Positions 16,629 to 24,511 of a stretch of 45,794 nt of DNA are shown here, one piece after another. A program made the position numbers and the translations under genes. Numbering within the stretch: position 1 is the stretch's first letter; each line of letters starts with the position of its first letter. This DNA comes from Paracoccaceae bacterium (GTDB lineage: Bacteria > Pseudomonadota > Alphaproteobacteria > Rhodobacterales > Rhodobacteraceae), in the NCBI GenBank assembly GCA_028284705.1, contig JANQRE010000006.1, positions 1-45,794 on the forward strand, given 5' to 3'. The notes beneath the pieces are model-generated. The model saw nothing but the letters and a program-made list of their open reading frames with translations. It was not told the DNA's origin and searched no databases.

Positions 16629-17147
16629 TCACTGGTTCAGCGCAAGACCATGTTCGGTCGCGTCTGCTGACGCCAGCCGTCCGAACCGCCCGGTCTTGAC
16701 CTCCCCGCGCACAATCCGCGCCGGATTTCCAGCAACAACCGCGCAAGCTGGGACATCCTTTGTGACGACTGATCCCGCCCCCACAATCGCGCCATCTCCA
16801 ATCCGAATGCCGGGCAGGATCAGGCTGCGCGCACCAATGAAACAATCCCGCCCGATGACCGTATCGAGATAAAGACCGCGCGTGCGATCATGGGTCAGGA
16901 CAGCCGCCTCGAACGCGATGTAGCTGTTGGCACCCACATGCACACCCTTGGGGTATGTCCGATCGAGCCGCGCCGAGAGCGATATCTGCACGCTGGGATG
17001 GATATCCATGCCAAACACCCGCACGAACCATTGGCGCTTCAGCCAGACCAGGGCATTTCTCAAACGTGCCAGCCGGTTCAGGCCTTGCGGTTTCATCTTG
17101 GTCCAGCGGGTCGGCGGATCGCTCAGATTTTCGGAAAATCGCGCCAT
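16629..17147 (-). CDS. Hexapeptide-repeat acyltransferase (polysaccharide O-acetyltransferase-like)
   Basis: Left-handed beta-helix acyltransferase of the NodL/WcaF/CysE-like group, likely transferring acetyl from acetyl-CoA to a sugar. The 172-residue protein has hexapeptide turns (VGANSYIAFEAAV, IGRDCFIGARSLILPGIRIGDGAIVGAG), and ends with the conserved VVAGNPARIVRG. The N-terminal 50 residues are basic and unlike the core. It diverges from the beta-helix gene across 77 bases. Its place in an exopolysaccharide locus supports a role in decorating the polymer; the acceptor is unknown. Confidence 0.85.
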   Translation of the reverse strand: MARFSENLSDPPTRWTKMKPQGLNRLARLRNALVWLKRQWFVRVFGMDIHPSVQISLSARLDRTYPKGVHVGANSYIAFEAAVLTHDRTRGLYLDTVIGRDCFIGARSLILPGIRIGDGAIVGAGSVVTKDVPACAVVAGNPARIVRGEVKTGRFGRLASADATEHGLALNQ

Positions 17148-17224
17148 CTTAGTCTTGTTCGCGAAGGGTCATGTTAAGGCTCTCGGACGTAAGCAGTTTT
17201 TGCGTGCTGACGAATGGGGCTTTC

Positions 17225-18427
17225 ATGACAACTCTCGGCTCGATACGCGCCATTCTAGCTGCGTGCTGCATTCTCTCTCTGAACCTCGTCACACCGCTTT
17301 CCGCGGCGATGGAGTTACCCTGCGCTTCGCATCGGCCCGATCCGTCAGCAGGGTCTGATATCGGGAAACTTGGTAAAGAAACTCTGAACGAAGTGGCGAT
17401 TTCCGAGAGCTTCGTCACCACAAGTGCCGAATTGCGCCACGTGCTCGAAAGCCCCGCAGTCCCTGCGACCCTGTTTCTCTGCCCCGGCACCTATGCCGCG
17501 TTAGACCTGCGCGATCTTCGGTTTGATCCTCCGGTGACATTACGCTCGGCTGATCCGGCCAAGCCTGCACGCCTCACCGGATTGAGATTGCACGCCATTA
17601 CGGGTCTGCATTTTGAGCAGGTCAACTTCATCGGCATCGAACCGATGCAGCGCCACTCCCGCCCGTTTCAGTTCGTCGCCAGCGACAATATCCGCTTCAA
17701 GAATGTACGTTTCCTCGGAGCGCAAGAGCAGGCGCACCCCATGGGCCAAGCTCTCTTCGTGCGCGACAGCAAAAACATCGCGATCCTATCGTCCGAAATC
17801 CGTTTCTGGCACCGCGCCGCTGTGTTCACAACAAGCGCGCATATTACCATCCGTAACACCCACATTGCCGATATGACGTCGGACGGTCTGAACTTTAGTG
17901 CGGTTTCTTTCGTTGTGATCGAAGGGAACACGATCCGAGATTTCCGCCGCGATCTGAGCTCTGACGATCACGCCGACATGATCCAGTTCTGGACCCGAGG
18001 CACGACGCGTGCCAGTCGCGATATCCTGGTCCGGAACAACACCCTTGACGCGGGCACGGGCCTATTCACGCAATCCATCTTCATGCGCAACGAGGTGATG
18101 GACCGCGACCCAACGGCGTGGCACATGGCCTATCGCAATGTCCGCGTGATCAACAACACCATCCGCAACGCCCATCTGCACGGGATCAGTGTCGGCCAAT
18201 CAAGCGGCCTGACGATCCGCGGCAACAGGCTTTTCAGGCACGGTGAGGCCGCCCGGCCAGGTGCAAGCCTCGGTCACTCGACACCCGCGATCCGGGTGCA
18301 CCCCGACAGTCGCGGCGTAATGATCAGTCAAAACGTGACCACAAAAGTCGCTGGCCATAAGGATCAAAGAGATTGGACGCTGCAAGACAATCTCGCGCCG
18401 GGGTCCAAATCGTTAACAGCTTGGTAA
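17225..18427 (+). CDS. Secreted right-handed parallel beta-helix protein
   Basis: Exported 400-residue protein. From the ATG at 17225 the first about 33 residues form a signal peptide (hydrophobic AILAACCILSL, then a small-residue site near LSAA). The body shows repeated short strands with stacked Asn/Ile turns (NIAILSSEIRFWHRAA, ITIRNTHI, VVIEGNTIRDF, ILVRNNTLD, VRVINNTIRNA, LTIRGNRLF), the mark of a pectate-lyase-like parallel beta-helix (PbH1 repeats). Such proteins in exopolysaccharide loci often act as polysaccharide lyases or epimerases, but no specific catalytic residues can be assigned here. An earlier in-frame ATG at 17171 would put 18 extra residues before the signal peptide. Confidence 0.85.
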   Translation: MTTLGSIRAILAACCILSLNLVTPLSAAMELPCASHRPDPSAGSDIGKLGKETLNEVAISESFVTTSAELRHVLESPAVPATLFLCPGTYAALDLRDLRFDPPVTLRSADPAKPARLTGLRLHAITGLHFEQVNFIGIEPMQRHSRPFQFVASDNIRFKNVRFLGAQEQAHPMGQALFVRDSKNIAILSSEIRFWHRAAVFTTSAHITIRNTHIADMTSDGLNFSAVSFVVIEGNTIRDFRRDLSSDDHADMIQFWTRGTTRASRDILVRNNTLDAGTGLFTQSIFMRNEVMDRDPTAWHMAYRNVRVINNTIRNAHLHGISVGQSSGLTIRGNRLFRHGEAARPGASLGHSTPAIRVHPDSRGVMISQNVTTKVAGHKDQRDWTLQDNLAPGSKSLTAW

Positions 18428-18475
18428 CTCTCAACGCCGATTGTTGACGTCATCCGCCCACAGATCGGTCGCATC

Positions 18476-19798
18476 ATGTCCGCTGCTGCGTCAGCCTCAT
18501 CGCCCACAGTTTCGCGATATCATCTCGCCGCCGCGCTGACATTTCTGCTGCTCGTCTGCCTGCCGGTTCGTTTCTGGATCGGTCCTGTTCAGATGACGGG
18601 CCTGCGCCTCTTTCTTGCCCTCACGGCAATCCCGTTGCTCTGGATTTGGTTGCGCAACCCATCATTACGCCGCGATCCTGTCACCTGGTGTTTTGCGGCT
18701 GCCATAACCTGGGGTGCGCTGGCCATCTCTCAGACCTCGCCGTCGCATCTTTTGGAGAACACCGGTGCGCTCTGGCTTGAACTGTTTTGCGCCTATCTTC
18801 TTGGTCGCATTTGCATCCGCTACGAACAAATCTTCGCCCGGTTCATCCTCGCGGCAGCAATCGCTCTGCTGGTTCTTCTGCCCCTCACTCTGTTCGAAAG
18901 CCAGACCGGCGCGCCGCCCCTGATCCAGGCCATTCGGCATCTGCCGCTGATCACCAGCGTCGATGTGGTCTCCATCGAGCCTCGCCTCGGACTCGAACGC
19001 GCTCAGGTTGTCTTTGCGCATCCCATACATTTCGGACTCTTTGCCACAACTTGCTTCGCGCTGGCATTGGTCGGGCTGCGCGCCCATCTGAACCTCGGCG
19101 CGCGCGTGGCGCTGGCCTCAGTGGCGCTGATCAGCACCTTCCTCTCGCTCTCCAGCGGACCCCTGCTCGCCCTAGTGGTACAAGCCTGCCTGCTCGTCTG
19201 GGTCTGGCTGTTTGGCGCAGAGCGCAAAGCCTGGCTTGCCCTGATCATCACGCTGGCAGTCCTCTACATCGCGATTGATCTGGCCTCTGACCGTACGCCG
19301 ATCCGCGTGTTCATGAGCTACGCCACGTTCTCCGCTCATAACGCCTTCTGGCGCGGGTTGATCTTCGAATGGGGTATGGTGAATGTCTGGAACAATCCGA
19401 TCTTTGGCATTGGTTTCAATGATTGGGAGCGCCCGTCTTTTATGGTCTCGGGGAGCGTCGACAATTATTGGCTTGCCACAGCCATGAAATACGGGTTGCC
19501 CACACTCCTACTTCTCGTCGCCGGCGTTTGGATTGCTTGTCGGCGCGCAATGTTCATGGACGCCACGCCGTCGCCGCTCCGCCTTGCCTGGATGCTGACA
19601 ATGGTCTCCATTATCTTAGCACTTTGCACGGTGCATGTCTGGACCGCGATCCATGCCTACCTGTTCTTCTTACTAGGCGCCGGACAATTTGCGGGGGAGA
19701 GCGCCTCAGAGCGCAACACAGCGAAATCCTCTCAAAAACACTTATACACCCGAAACCTCGGCTCCCCGGGCTTTACACAAGAAGGTCTGCCCGCATGA
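18476..19798 (+). CDS. Wzy-like polysaccharide polymerase / O-antigen ligase family membrane protein
   Basis: Polytopic inner-membrane protein of 440 residues with about ten to twelve hydrophobic segments (for example LAAALTFLLLVCLPV near 18 and FILAAAIALLVLLPL near 125). A large loop before the last helices (about 275-330) contains NPIFGIGFNDW, the kind of segment that carries the activity in the Wzy_C/WaaL family. Wzy polymerises lipid-linked repeat units in the periplasm. The C-terminal about 30 residues are hydrophilic. The stop overlaps the next gene by 4 bases (ATGA). Neighbouring co-polymerase and Wza genes support the Wzy role over a ligase. Confidence 0.8.
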   Translation: MSAAASASSPTVSRYHLAAALTFLLLVCLPVRFWIGPVQMTGLRLFLALTAIPLLWIWLRNPSLRRDPVTWCFAAAITWGALAISQTSPSHLLENTGALWLELFCAYLLGRICIRYEQIFARFILAAAIALLVLLPLTLFESQTGAPPLIQAIRHLPLITSVDVVSIEPRLGLERAQVVFAHPIHFGLFATTCFALALVGLRAHLNLGARVALASVALISTFLSLSSGPLLALVVQACLLVWVWLFGAERKAWLALIITLAVLYIAIDLASDRTPIRVFMSYATFSAHNAFWRGLIFEWGMVNVWNNPIFGIGFNDWERPSFMVSGSVDNYWLATAMKYGLPTLLLLVAGVWIACRRAMFMDATPSPLRLAWMLTMVSIILALCTVHVWTAIHAYLFFLLGAGQFAGESASERNTAKSSQKHLYTRNLGSPGFTQEGLPA

Positions 19799-20763
19799 GC
19801 CTGATGGGCGTGGTGATTGTGACCTACAATTCCCGCGACGAGATTCTGCCCTGCCTCGAGTCTCTGCTCGCAACCGACGGGTCTGCTCGGCTGCGGATTG
19901 TCATCGTCGACAATGCATCGTCCGACGACACCGTTGCCCGCGTTCGAGAGTGGTCCGATGGCTCAGTCGCTGCCTCAGTCCCGGAGGCGCGCTTGGCAAA
20001 ACCCCTGACGCTGTTGCCACAAGGCAAAAACCTCGGCTTCGCAGCCGGGGTCAACGTCGGTCTTCGGGTGCTTCAGCGCGATCCCGAGATTAGCCGCTTT
20101 TGGCTTCTCAATCCCGACACAATTGTACCTGCAGCGACACCTGCCAAGCTGATGGCGGAACCAGACGGTTTCGCGCTTATGGGCAACCGGATCTGTTACT
20201 CAGACCCCGACGAGATCATCCAGATCGATGCGGGCCAAATCGACACGCGCTTCGGGGTCACGTCCAACATCAACCTGGGTGAAAGAGCCTCAATCACTCC
20301 AACTCCCGTTCCAGCCGAAATCGACTTCATCTCGGGCGCCAGTCTTATAGCCAGCAGAGACTTCGTGGAGACCGCGGGCCTGATGCCGGAGACCTATTTT
20401 CTGTACTACGAAGAGGTCGATTGGGCTCTTAGACGAGGGGACTTGCCCTTGGTGTTTTGCGCCGACGCGCCAATCTACCATGTCGCCGGTGCCTCAATCG
20501 GGTCGCCATCACTAGACCGTGCGGCTTCACACTTTTCGCTCTACCACAAGCATCGCAGCCGTCTGATTTTTCTGCGACGTTGGCACCCTCGTTCGGTCTT
20601 CTGGGGCCTGGCCTATGGATGCGCAAAGGCCCTTCAACTCGCGGTCATACAGGGCTGGCAGGCGGGATGGGCTGTGCTCGCCGGGCAGTTTGGCTGGCAG
20701 TATCCTTTTGAAGCCAATCGCTACGCCATCAATGAAGCGAGTTCCGATAGAAGCGTCTCATAA
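19795..20763 (+). CDS. Family 2 glycosyltransferase (rhamnosyltransferase-like)
   Basis: Cytoplasmic GT2 enzyme adding a sugar to the lipid-linked repeat unit. The 322-residue protein begins MGVVIVTYNSRDEILPCLESL and contains IVDNASSDDTV, NLGFAAGVNVG and LLNPDTIV (DxD-like), then FISGASLIASRDFVETAG and YYEEVDWALR, which is the usual pattern of WcaA/rhamnosyltransferase-like GT2 proteins. I chose ATG 19795, coupled to the Wzy stop. The open frame extends upstream into the polymerase gene, but that part is a shadow. Its last 43 bases overlap the convergent Alg13-like gene. Donor sugar unknown. Confidence 0.88.
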   Translation: MSLMGVVIVTYNSRDEILPCLESLLATDGSARLRIVIVDNASSDDTVARVREWSDGSVAASVPEARLAKPLTLLPQGKNLGFAAGVNVGLRVLQRDPEISRFWLLNPDTIVPAATPAKLMAEPDGFALMGNRICYSDPDEIIQIDAGQIDTRFGVTSNINLGERASITPTPVPAEIDFISGASLIASRDFVETAGLMPETYFLYYEEVDWALRRGDLPLVFCADAPIYHVAGASIGSPSLDRAASHFSLYHKHRSRLIFLRRWHPRSVFWGLAYGCAKALQLAVIQGWQAGWAVLAGQFGWQYPFEANRYAINEASSDRSVS

Positions 20764-21179
20764 CCTCTCGGAGCATGAATGGCTGGAGAGGTCGCTCTTG
20801 CTAGTGCGCGCCGCAAATCGTCCGCATCATGCACGATCTGAACGCCAGGCCGGCTTGCCAAAACTTCTGCCGTGGCCATCTGATGATCACTGCGATGCTC
20901 GCCAAAGTCCCGGCGACGCGGCATCAGGATCACCGGTTTGCGGTGTCGACAGGCCGCCAGATAAGTACCGACCCCGGCATGCCCAACGAGACAGCGCGCC
21001 TCCGCACAGCGCTGTTCGAAGCGCTCCTCCACAAGCGTCTCGATCACCTCAATCCGGTTACAGGGCGTATGCTTCAAGGTCTGCGCCACGACACACTCCT
21101 TGAGATCGGCGGCCAGATTGTCCATTGCATCGATCAACCGGCCAAAAGGCAGTTGAGTGCCAACGGTCACAAAAATCAC
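20721..21179 (-). CDS. Alg13/EpsF/PssE-like glycosyltransferase catalytic subunit
   Basis: A 152-residue protein equivalent to the C-terminal (donor-binding) half of GT28 glycosyltransferases. Typical features are the N-terminal IFVTVGTQLPFGRLI, the HAGVGTYL nucleotide-sugar site at about residues 67-74 and PVILMPRRRDFGEHRSDHQ at about 82-100. Such proteins work with a membrane-bound Alg14-like partner encoded next door; the pair transfers one sugar to a lipid-linked acceptor (for example PssD/PssE in Rhizobium). Its start overlaps the Alg14-like stop by 4 bases. Its 3' end overlaps the tail of the GT2 gene on the other strand. Confidence 0.85.
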   Translation of the reverse strand: MIFVTVGTQLPFGRLIDAMDNLAADLKECVVAQTLKHTPCNRIEVIETLVEERFEQRCAEARCLVGHAGVGTYLAACRHRKPVILMPRRRDFGEHRSDHQMATAEVLASRPGVQIVHDADDLRRALARATSPAIHAPRGYETLLSELASLMA

Positions 21180-21598
21180 AGCACGGCTCCTGCATATCGA
21201 ACCCCTTCGCGTTCCGCGATGTCAGGCCATTGGCTGAAAATGCGATGCGCCACTTTGCGCGCCACTTTTCCGGACAGCGATAGCGTCTTGGCATTTGCAA
21301 CCGAGTCGACCCAAATCGCCTGAGCTCCAAAGCCGCGTGCGACAATCAACATGATTAGGCCCGGGAGCGCACCGGTGGAGACGACCAGATTTGCACGCTC
21401 CCGCCGCATGATCTGCCAAGACTGCCAGAAACATCGCGGCACACGCCACGGGGTCGCAAGCGAACAATCGTCCAAATCACCGCCACGGCTTCCCGCGATC
21501 ACATGTGTGACCCGATGTCCCTGAAATGCCGGCCGCAGCAACCGCGCTTGCGTTGCATGTCCGCCGCCTGAGGACACGAGAAGAACAGACACGCTCAT
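21176..21598 (-). CDS. Alg14/EpsE/PssD-like glycosyltransferase membrane subunit
   Basis: A 140-residue partner of the Alg13-like protein. It begins with VSVLLVSSGGGHATQARLL, matching the SSGGHxxE-like N-terminal loop of Alg14/PssD, and has NLVVSTGALPGLIMLIVARGFGAQAIWVDS in the middle. A hydrophobic stretch there could associate with the membrane, and Alg14 proteins recruit the catalytic Alg13 to it. The gene overlaps both neighbours by 4 bases, giving a coupled set barrel-alg14-alg13. Length is close to the family's (about 150). Confidence 0.82.
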   Translation of the reverse strand: MSVSVLLVSSGGGHATQARLLRPAFQGHRVTHVIAGSRGGDLDDCSLATPWRVPRCFWQSWQIMRRERANLVVSTGALPGLIMLIVARGFGAQAIWVDSVANAKTLSLSGKVARKVAHRIFSQWPDIAEREGVRYAGAVL

Positions 21599-22941
21599 CG
21601 CTTCGCCATCCGCAATCGCTCAAGCGTCAGGAAGACCGATCGATCTCGCGCAGCCCCGGAAAGACCGCCCTTGCGATTGCGAACGGTAACGCCCGACCGC
21701 AAAGAAAATGCGGGTGTAATCTGGGTCAGGATTGACGCTTCCACAGCCGCAACGCGGCGGGCGGGCGACACTGCCGTTCCATCGACTTCTGCCAGTTCAG
21801 CCCATATATCCAGCCGATGACGCGCGGTCAGGTCCGCCTGATAGGTCACCCGGGCAAACGTCGCCATACGTTCCAACCCATCCGTCAATCCGGCCAGATA
21901 GTCGCGCGACATCGTCAAGCCGAGCCGACTATTCTCCCGTTCGATGGAGGCCTCCAGCCCGTAAATGGCTTCGCTACCGCTTCCGGGCAGGTCCAGACCT
22001 CCGACCCAGACGGACCAGCGGAGACGGTCCCGCGCGTCGTCAGTGGGTTTCGACTCCAGCCCGAACCGCAATGACCGCACGGTCCCGGTCAGATATTGCC
22101 GCTGATCCGCACGCGCCGAGGCGATCATTGCGCCATGGTCCTGTTTCAGGGCCGCGGACCATTCCAGGCCCGAGCGTTCGGTGCGAACGCCGCCTGCGTC
22201 GGATCGAATCCGCCGCCACCCGGCATCACCCTCAAAGCTCAGCCTTCGTGTCAGCTCGGCGCGCAGGCCCAAAGCCGTGGTCACGTGGCGATCATCCCGG
22301 GCCGCGCTGCCCGAAAACCGTTGTCGCAAGATGCCGACATCAGCCGTAACAGCCATGCGACGCGACGGACGAAGGATCACACCCGCACGTGTTTCAAAGC
22401 GCCTGCTCTTGGAAATCGCTATGGCGGCCGCACCTGAGCGTTCCCGAAACAAAGCACGGTATGAAAACCGAAACCCCGTCGGCTTGCCAATCCCGGTTTC
22501 GATCTGACCAGCGGTTCCAAAACTGGTGATGTCTCGCCCGGGCTCACTCAGGTCAACCAATCGCCGCATCGAGCCTTCTTGCGGAAATTGGTCCAAATAC
22601 CCGCCACCCACTCGGCGCGCAAAAGCTGTCAGCCGTGTTTTTGCCGAGGCGCTTCTGATTTGATAAGACAGCCGCCCTTCGGCCCGCGCCACCCGCGCAC
22701 CGATTGCATCGCCCTCGATGGAAAATCTCAATTTCTGCCGACGCGTCTCGGTCGTCATCACGTAGCGCAAAGACGCGAGCGTCGCCCAATTGGCATCGCC
22801 CTGCCCGTCAAAGGCCGGATTGTCGGTATAGCGCAAGCCCGTCGCCATCATCAGCTCATGCCGCATTCCGCCTTCTTCATCTTGCCCGTAGGCCGGGGCC
22901 AGACCCGAGAGAAGAAGCACAATTGCGACCCATAATCTCAT
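21595..22941 (-). CDS. Outer-membrane beta-barrel protein of the exopolysaccharide locus
   Basis: A 448-residue exported protein with a clear signal peptide (MRLWVAIVLLLSGLAPAYG, cleavage near residue 20). The rest is alternating polar/hydrophobic strands rich in Arg, Gly and aromatic residues, ending in FLTLERLRMAKR rather than a classical terminal Phe. Segments such as LRFSIEGDAIGAR and RFSYRALFRER look like barrel strands, similar to BBP2-type or capsule-assembly barrel families; I do not recognise a specific family. It is coupled to the Wza-like gene upstream (4-base overlap) and the Alg14-like gene downstream, so a role in export or surface anchoring of the polymer is likely. Confidence 0.7.
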   Translation of the reverse strand: MRLWVAIVLLLSGLAPAYGQDEEGGMRHELMMATGLRYTDNPAFDGQGDANWATLASLRYVMTTETRRQKLRFSIEGDAIGARVARAEGRLSYQIRSASAKTRLTAFARRVGGGYLDQFPQEGSMRRLVDLSEPGRDITSFGTAGQIETGIGKPTGFRFSYRALFRERSGAAAIAISKSRRFETRAGVILRPSRRMAVTADVGILRQRFSGSAARDDRHVTTALGLRAELTRRLSFEGDAGWRRIRSDAGGVRTERSGLEWSAALKQDHGAMIASARADQRQYLTGTVRSLRFGLESKPTDDARDRLRWSVWVGGLDLPGSGSEAIYGLEASIERENSRLGLTMSRDYLAGLTDGLERMATFARVTYQADLTARHRLDIWAELAEVDGTAVSPARRVAAVEASILTQITPAFSLRSGVTVRNRKGGLSGAARDRSVFLTLERLRMAKR

Positions 22942-23576
22942 TCAAATAATCGGCGCTCTGGAACAATAATCACGTCGCCATCTGCAAGGGCACCTATCGG
23001 GGACGCGCGCCCAGCCATGACGGATCGCATGTTCACGGTGACGATCTGCGTCTGCCCCGTCTCTTTGTTGGTCCGCTGAACCCGCAACCGTTTATCCGCT
23101 GCGAACGGTGTCATCCCCCCGGCCTGAGCGATGAACTGGAGCAGTGTAGTCCCCGGGGCGACCTCAAGCCGACCGGGCCTGTTCAGCTCACCCATGGCAT
23201 AAACCGCGATCCTGTTTTGTTGGTTAACCGCTGCCCTCGGTGCTGGACTGCGGCTGCGCGTGGCCGCCTGCCTCGGTCTTTGCGCTAGCGATGTCACCGA
23301 GACATAGACGTCCGGCGGCGCAACAAAGTTCGGTGCCAAACCCTGTCTCAGGGCCGCTTGCACGCTGGTCACTGACTGACCCTGCGCCGCCACGCGCCCG
23401 ACCATCGGGAAGGTGAAAGAACCATCTGGCAGGACTAGCACCGTCCGGTTCAGATCGGATTGCTGCAACACTTCAACCCGCAGCTTGTCGCCCGGTCTCA
23501 AAGCGTAATCGCCCGCCAATGCTGGCAGGGCGAGGCATGTCAGAAGAACGGCAAAGAGGCGCGAGAGGGTCAACAT
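22938..23576 (-). CDS. Wza-like polysaccharide export protein (Poly_export and SLBB domains)
   Basis: Periplasmic/outer-membrane exporter of 212 residues. A signal peptide (MLTLSRLFAVLLTCLALPALA) precedes the Poly_export signature YALRPGDKLRVEVLQQSDLN and PDGSFTFPMVGRV. A second, SLBB-type part has VYAMGELNRPGRLEVAP and ends with DGDVIIVPERRLFE. The gene starts at ATG 23576, with GGAGG 8 bases upstream, overlapping the sugar transferase stop by 7 bases; an in-frame TTG at 23591 is less likely. It is shorter than E. coli Wza and lacks a C-terminal pore helix, so it may rely on the neighbouring outer-membrane barrel. Confidence 0.87.
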   Translation of the reverse strand: MLTLSRLFAVLLTCLALPALAGDYALRPGDKLRVEVLQQSDLNRTVLVLPDGSFTFPMVGRVAAQGQSVTSVQAALRQGLAPNFVAPPDVYVSVTSLAQRPRQAATRSRSPAPRAAVNQQNRIAVYAMGELNRPGRLEVAPGTTLLQFIAQAGGMTPFAADKRLRVQRTNKETGQTQIVTVNMRSVMAGRASPIGALADGDVIIVPERRLFE

Positions 23577-24253
23577 CCCGTTTGCCTCCAAACCACAACG
23601 AAGGTCCGCGCGATCAGGGACAAATCGACGAATAATCCTTGCCGGAGATCATAGATCGCATCAAACCGCGACCGTGCCGCAAACTCGGACTGGTTGCGTT
23701 TCGAGACCTGCCATGGGCCGGTAATTCCCGGGCGCATGCGATAGTAAGCATTCCCGGGATAAAGCACGCGTTGGTTGGCCAGCATCGGGCGTGGACCAAC
23801 AAGCGACATGTCCCCCATCAGCACGTTGATAAGTTGCGGCAATTCATCCAGCGAACTGCGCCGCAGGATGCGTCCGATTGGGGTCACTCTAGGATCATTT
23901 GTGAGCTTCTGCTTGACCCGCCATTCCTGCGCCGCGTGTGGGTTGCTGCGAAGATGTACCTCCAGAAAACGCTCCGGGTCGTTAACCATGGTCCGAAACT
24001 TAATCATCGTAAACACGCGCCCACCGCGACCCACGCGATCCTGCAGAAAGATCGGCCACTGACCTTGCAACGCAATGGTACCAGCGATCAGCCCAACGAT
24101 TGGAATCCAAAGCGGCGAGAAGAGAAGAATCAGCCCAAGATCAAGCATGCGCTTGGCGCCGTCCTGATAGGGGTGATCTCGTTGAAAATCATGTTGCACT
24201 GAAACCGCAATCGCATCGGTTGTGGCCTCAAGATAATCAAAGCTAATGCTCAT
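23570..24253 (-). CDS. Undecaprenyl-phosphate sugar phosphotransferase (initiating bacterial sugar transferase)
   Basis: Transfers a sugar-1-phosphate from a nucleotide sugar to undecaprenyl phosphate, starting the repeat unit. The 227-residue protein is the short (PglC/WcaJ C-terminal domain) form. One membrane-inserting helix at about residues 38-62 (LGLILLFSPLWIPIVGLIAG) is followed by the conserved FTMIKFRTM, the DELPQLINVLMGDMSLVGPRP block and a Pro-rich MRPGITGPWQVS motif. It is the first gene of the minus-strand export operon and diverges from the Wzz-like operon. The substrate sugar cannot be read from the sequence. Confidence 0.9.
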   Translation of the reverse strand: MSISFDYLEATTDAIAVSVQHDFQRDHPYQDGAKRMLDLGLILLFSPLWIPIVGLIAGTIALQGQWPIFLQDRVGRGGRVFTMIKFRTMVNDPERFLEVHLRSNPHAAQEWRVKQKLTNDPRVTPIGRILRRSSLDELPQLINVLMGDMSLVGPRPMLANQRVLYPGNAYYRMRPGITGPWQVSKRNQSEFAARSRFDAIYDLRQGLFVDLSLIARTFVVVWRQTGC

Positions 24254-24368
24254 CTCGTCCGATTCCTTCTTCGGATTTCACGCTTTAAATCAGAGAGTTA
24301 CCTCGACGTCTCCGACCAAGCGCGACCGCTCGTGTTGCGGTGCGAGTCTGTTAATGCATCCAATTTTA

Positions 24369-24383
24369 TTAATTATGTCTTAA
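24369..24383. promoter_or_regulatory. Candidate CtrA binding site between the two divergent export operons
   Basis: TTAA-N7-TTAA, the alphaproteobacterial CtrA consensus, occurs at 24369-24383 in the only strongly AT-rich patch of the 24254-24424 gap. Another TTAA lies at 24351. The site is about 115 bases from the sugar transferase start and about 42 bases from the small ORF before wzz, so it could serve either promoter. No other clear element was seen in this gap. Confidence 0.45.
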
Positions 24384-24424
24384 ACTTTGCGCGCTCTGAT
24401 CTGTGCATCCATTGCGAGACATTC

Positions 24425-24511
24425 ATGAGCGCGATCCTTATGCCAGCCGACGATGACGAAGGTGCTGTTGATGCGCCTCGTCTCTCTGTGTTCGCCGGGG
24501 GTCCGGCATGA
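24425..24511 (+). CDS. Possible 28-residue ORF coupled to the Wzz-like gene
   Basis: ATG at 24425 opens a short frame (starting MSAILMPADDDEGAVD) that stops at 24509-24511, overlapping the ATG of the Wzz-like gene in an ATGA arrangement. It is acidic in its first half and has no recognisable domain. The exact coupling suggests a leader peptide, or simply the translated 5' edge of the operon. I see no strong Shine-Dalgarno, so coding status is uncertain. Confidence 0.35.
   Translation: MSAILMPADDDEGAVDAPRLSVFAGGPA

Noticed and set aside
19423-19794. Upstream part of the GT2 open frame
   Set aside because: It overlaps the Wzy-like gene in another frame; the GT2 signature begins directly after the coupled ATG at 19795.
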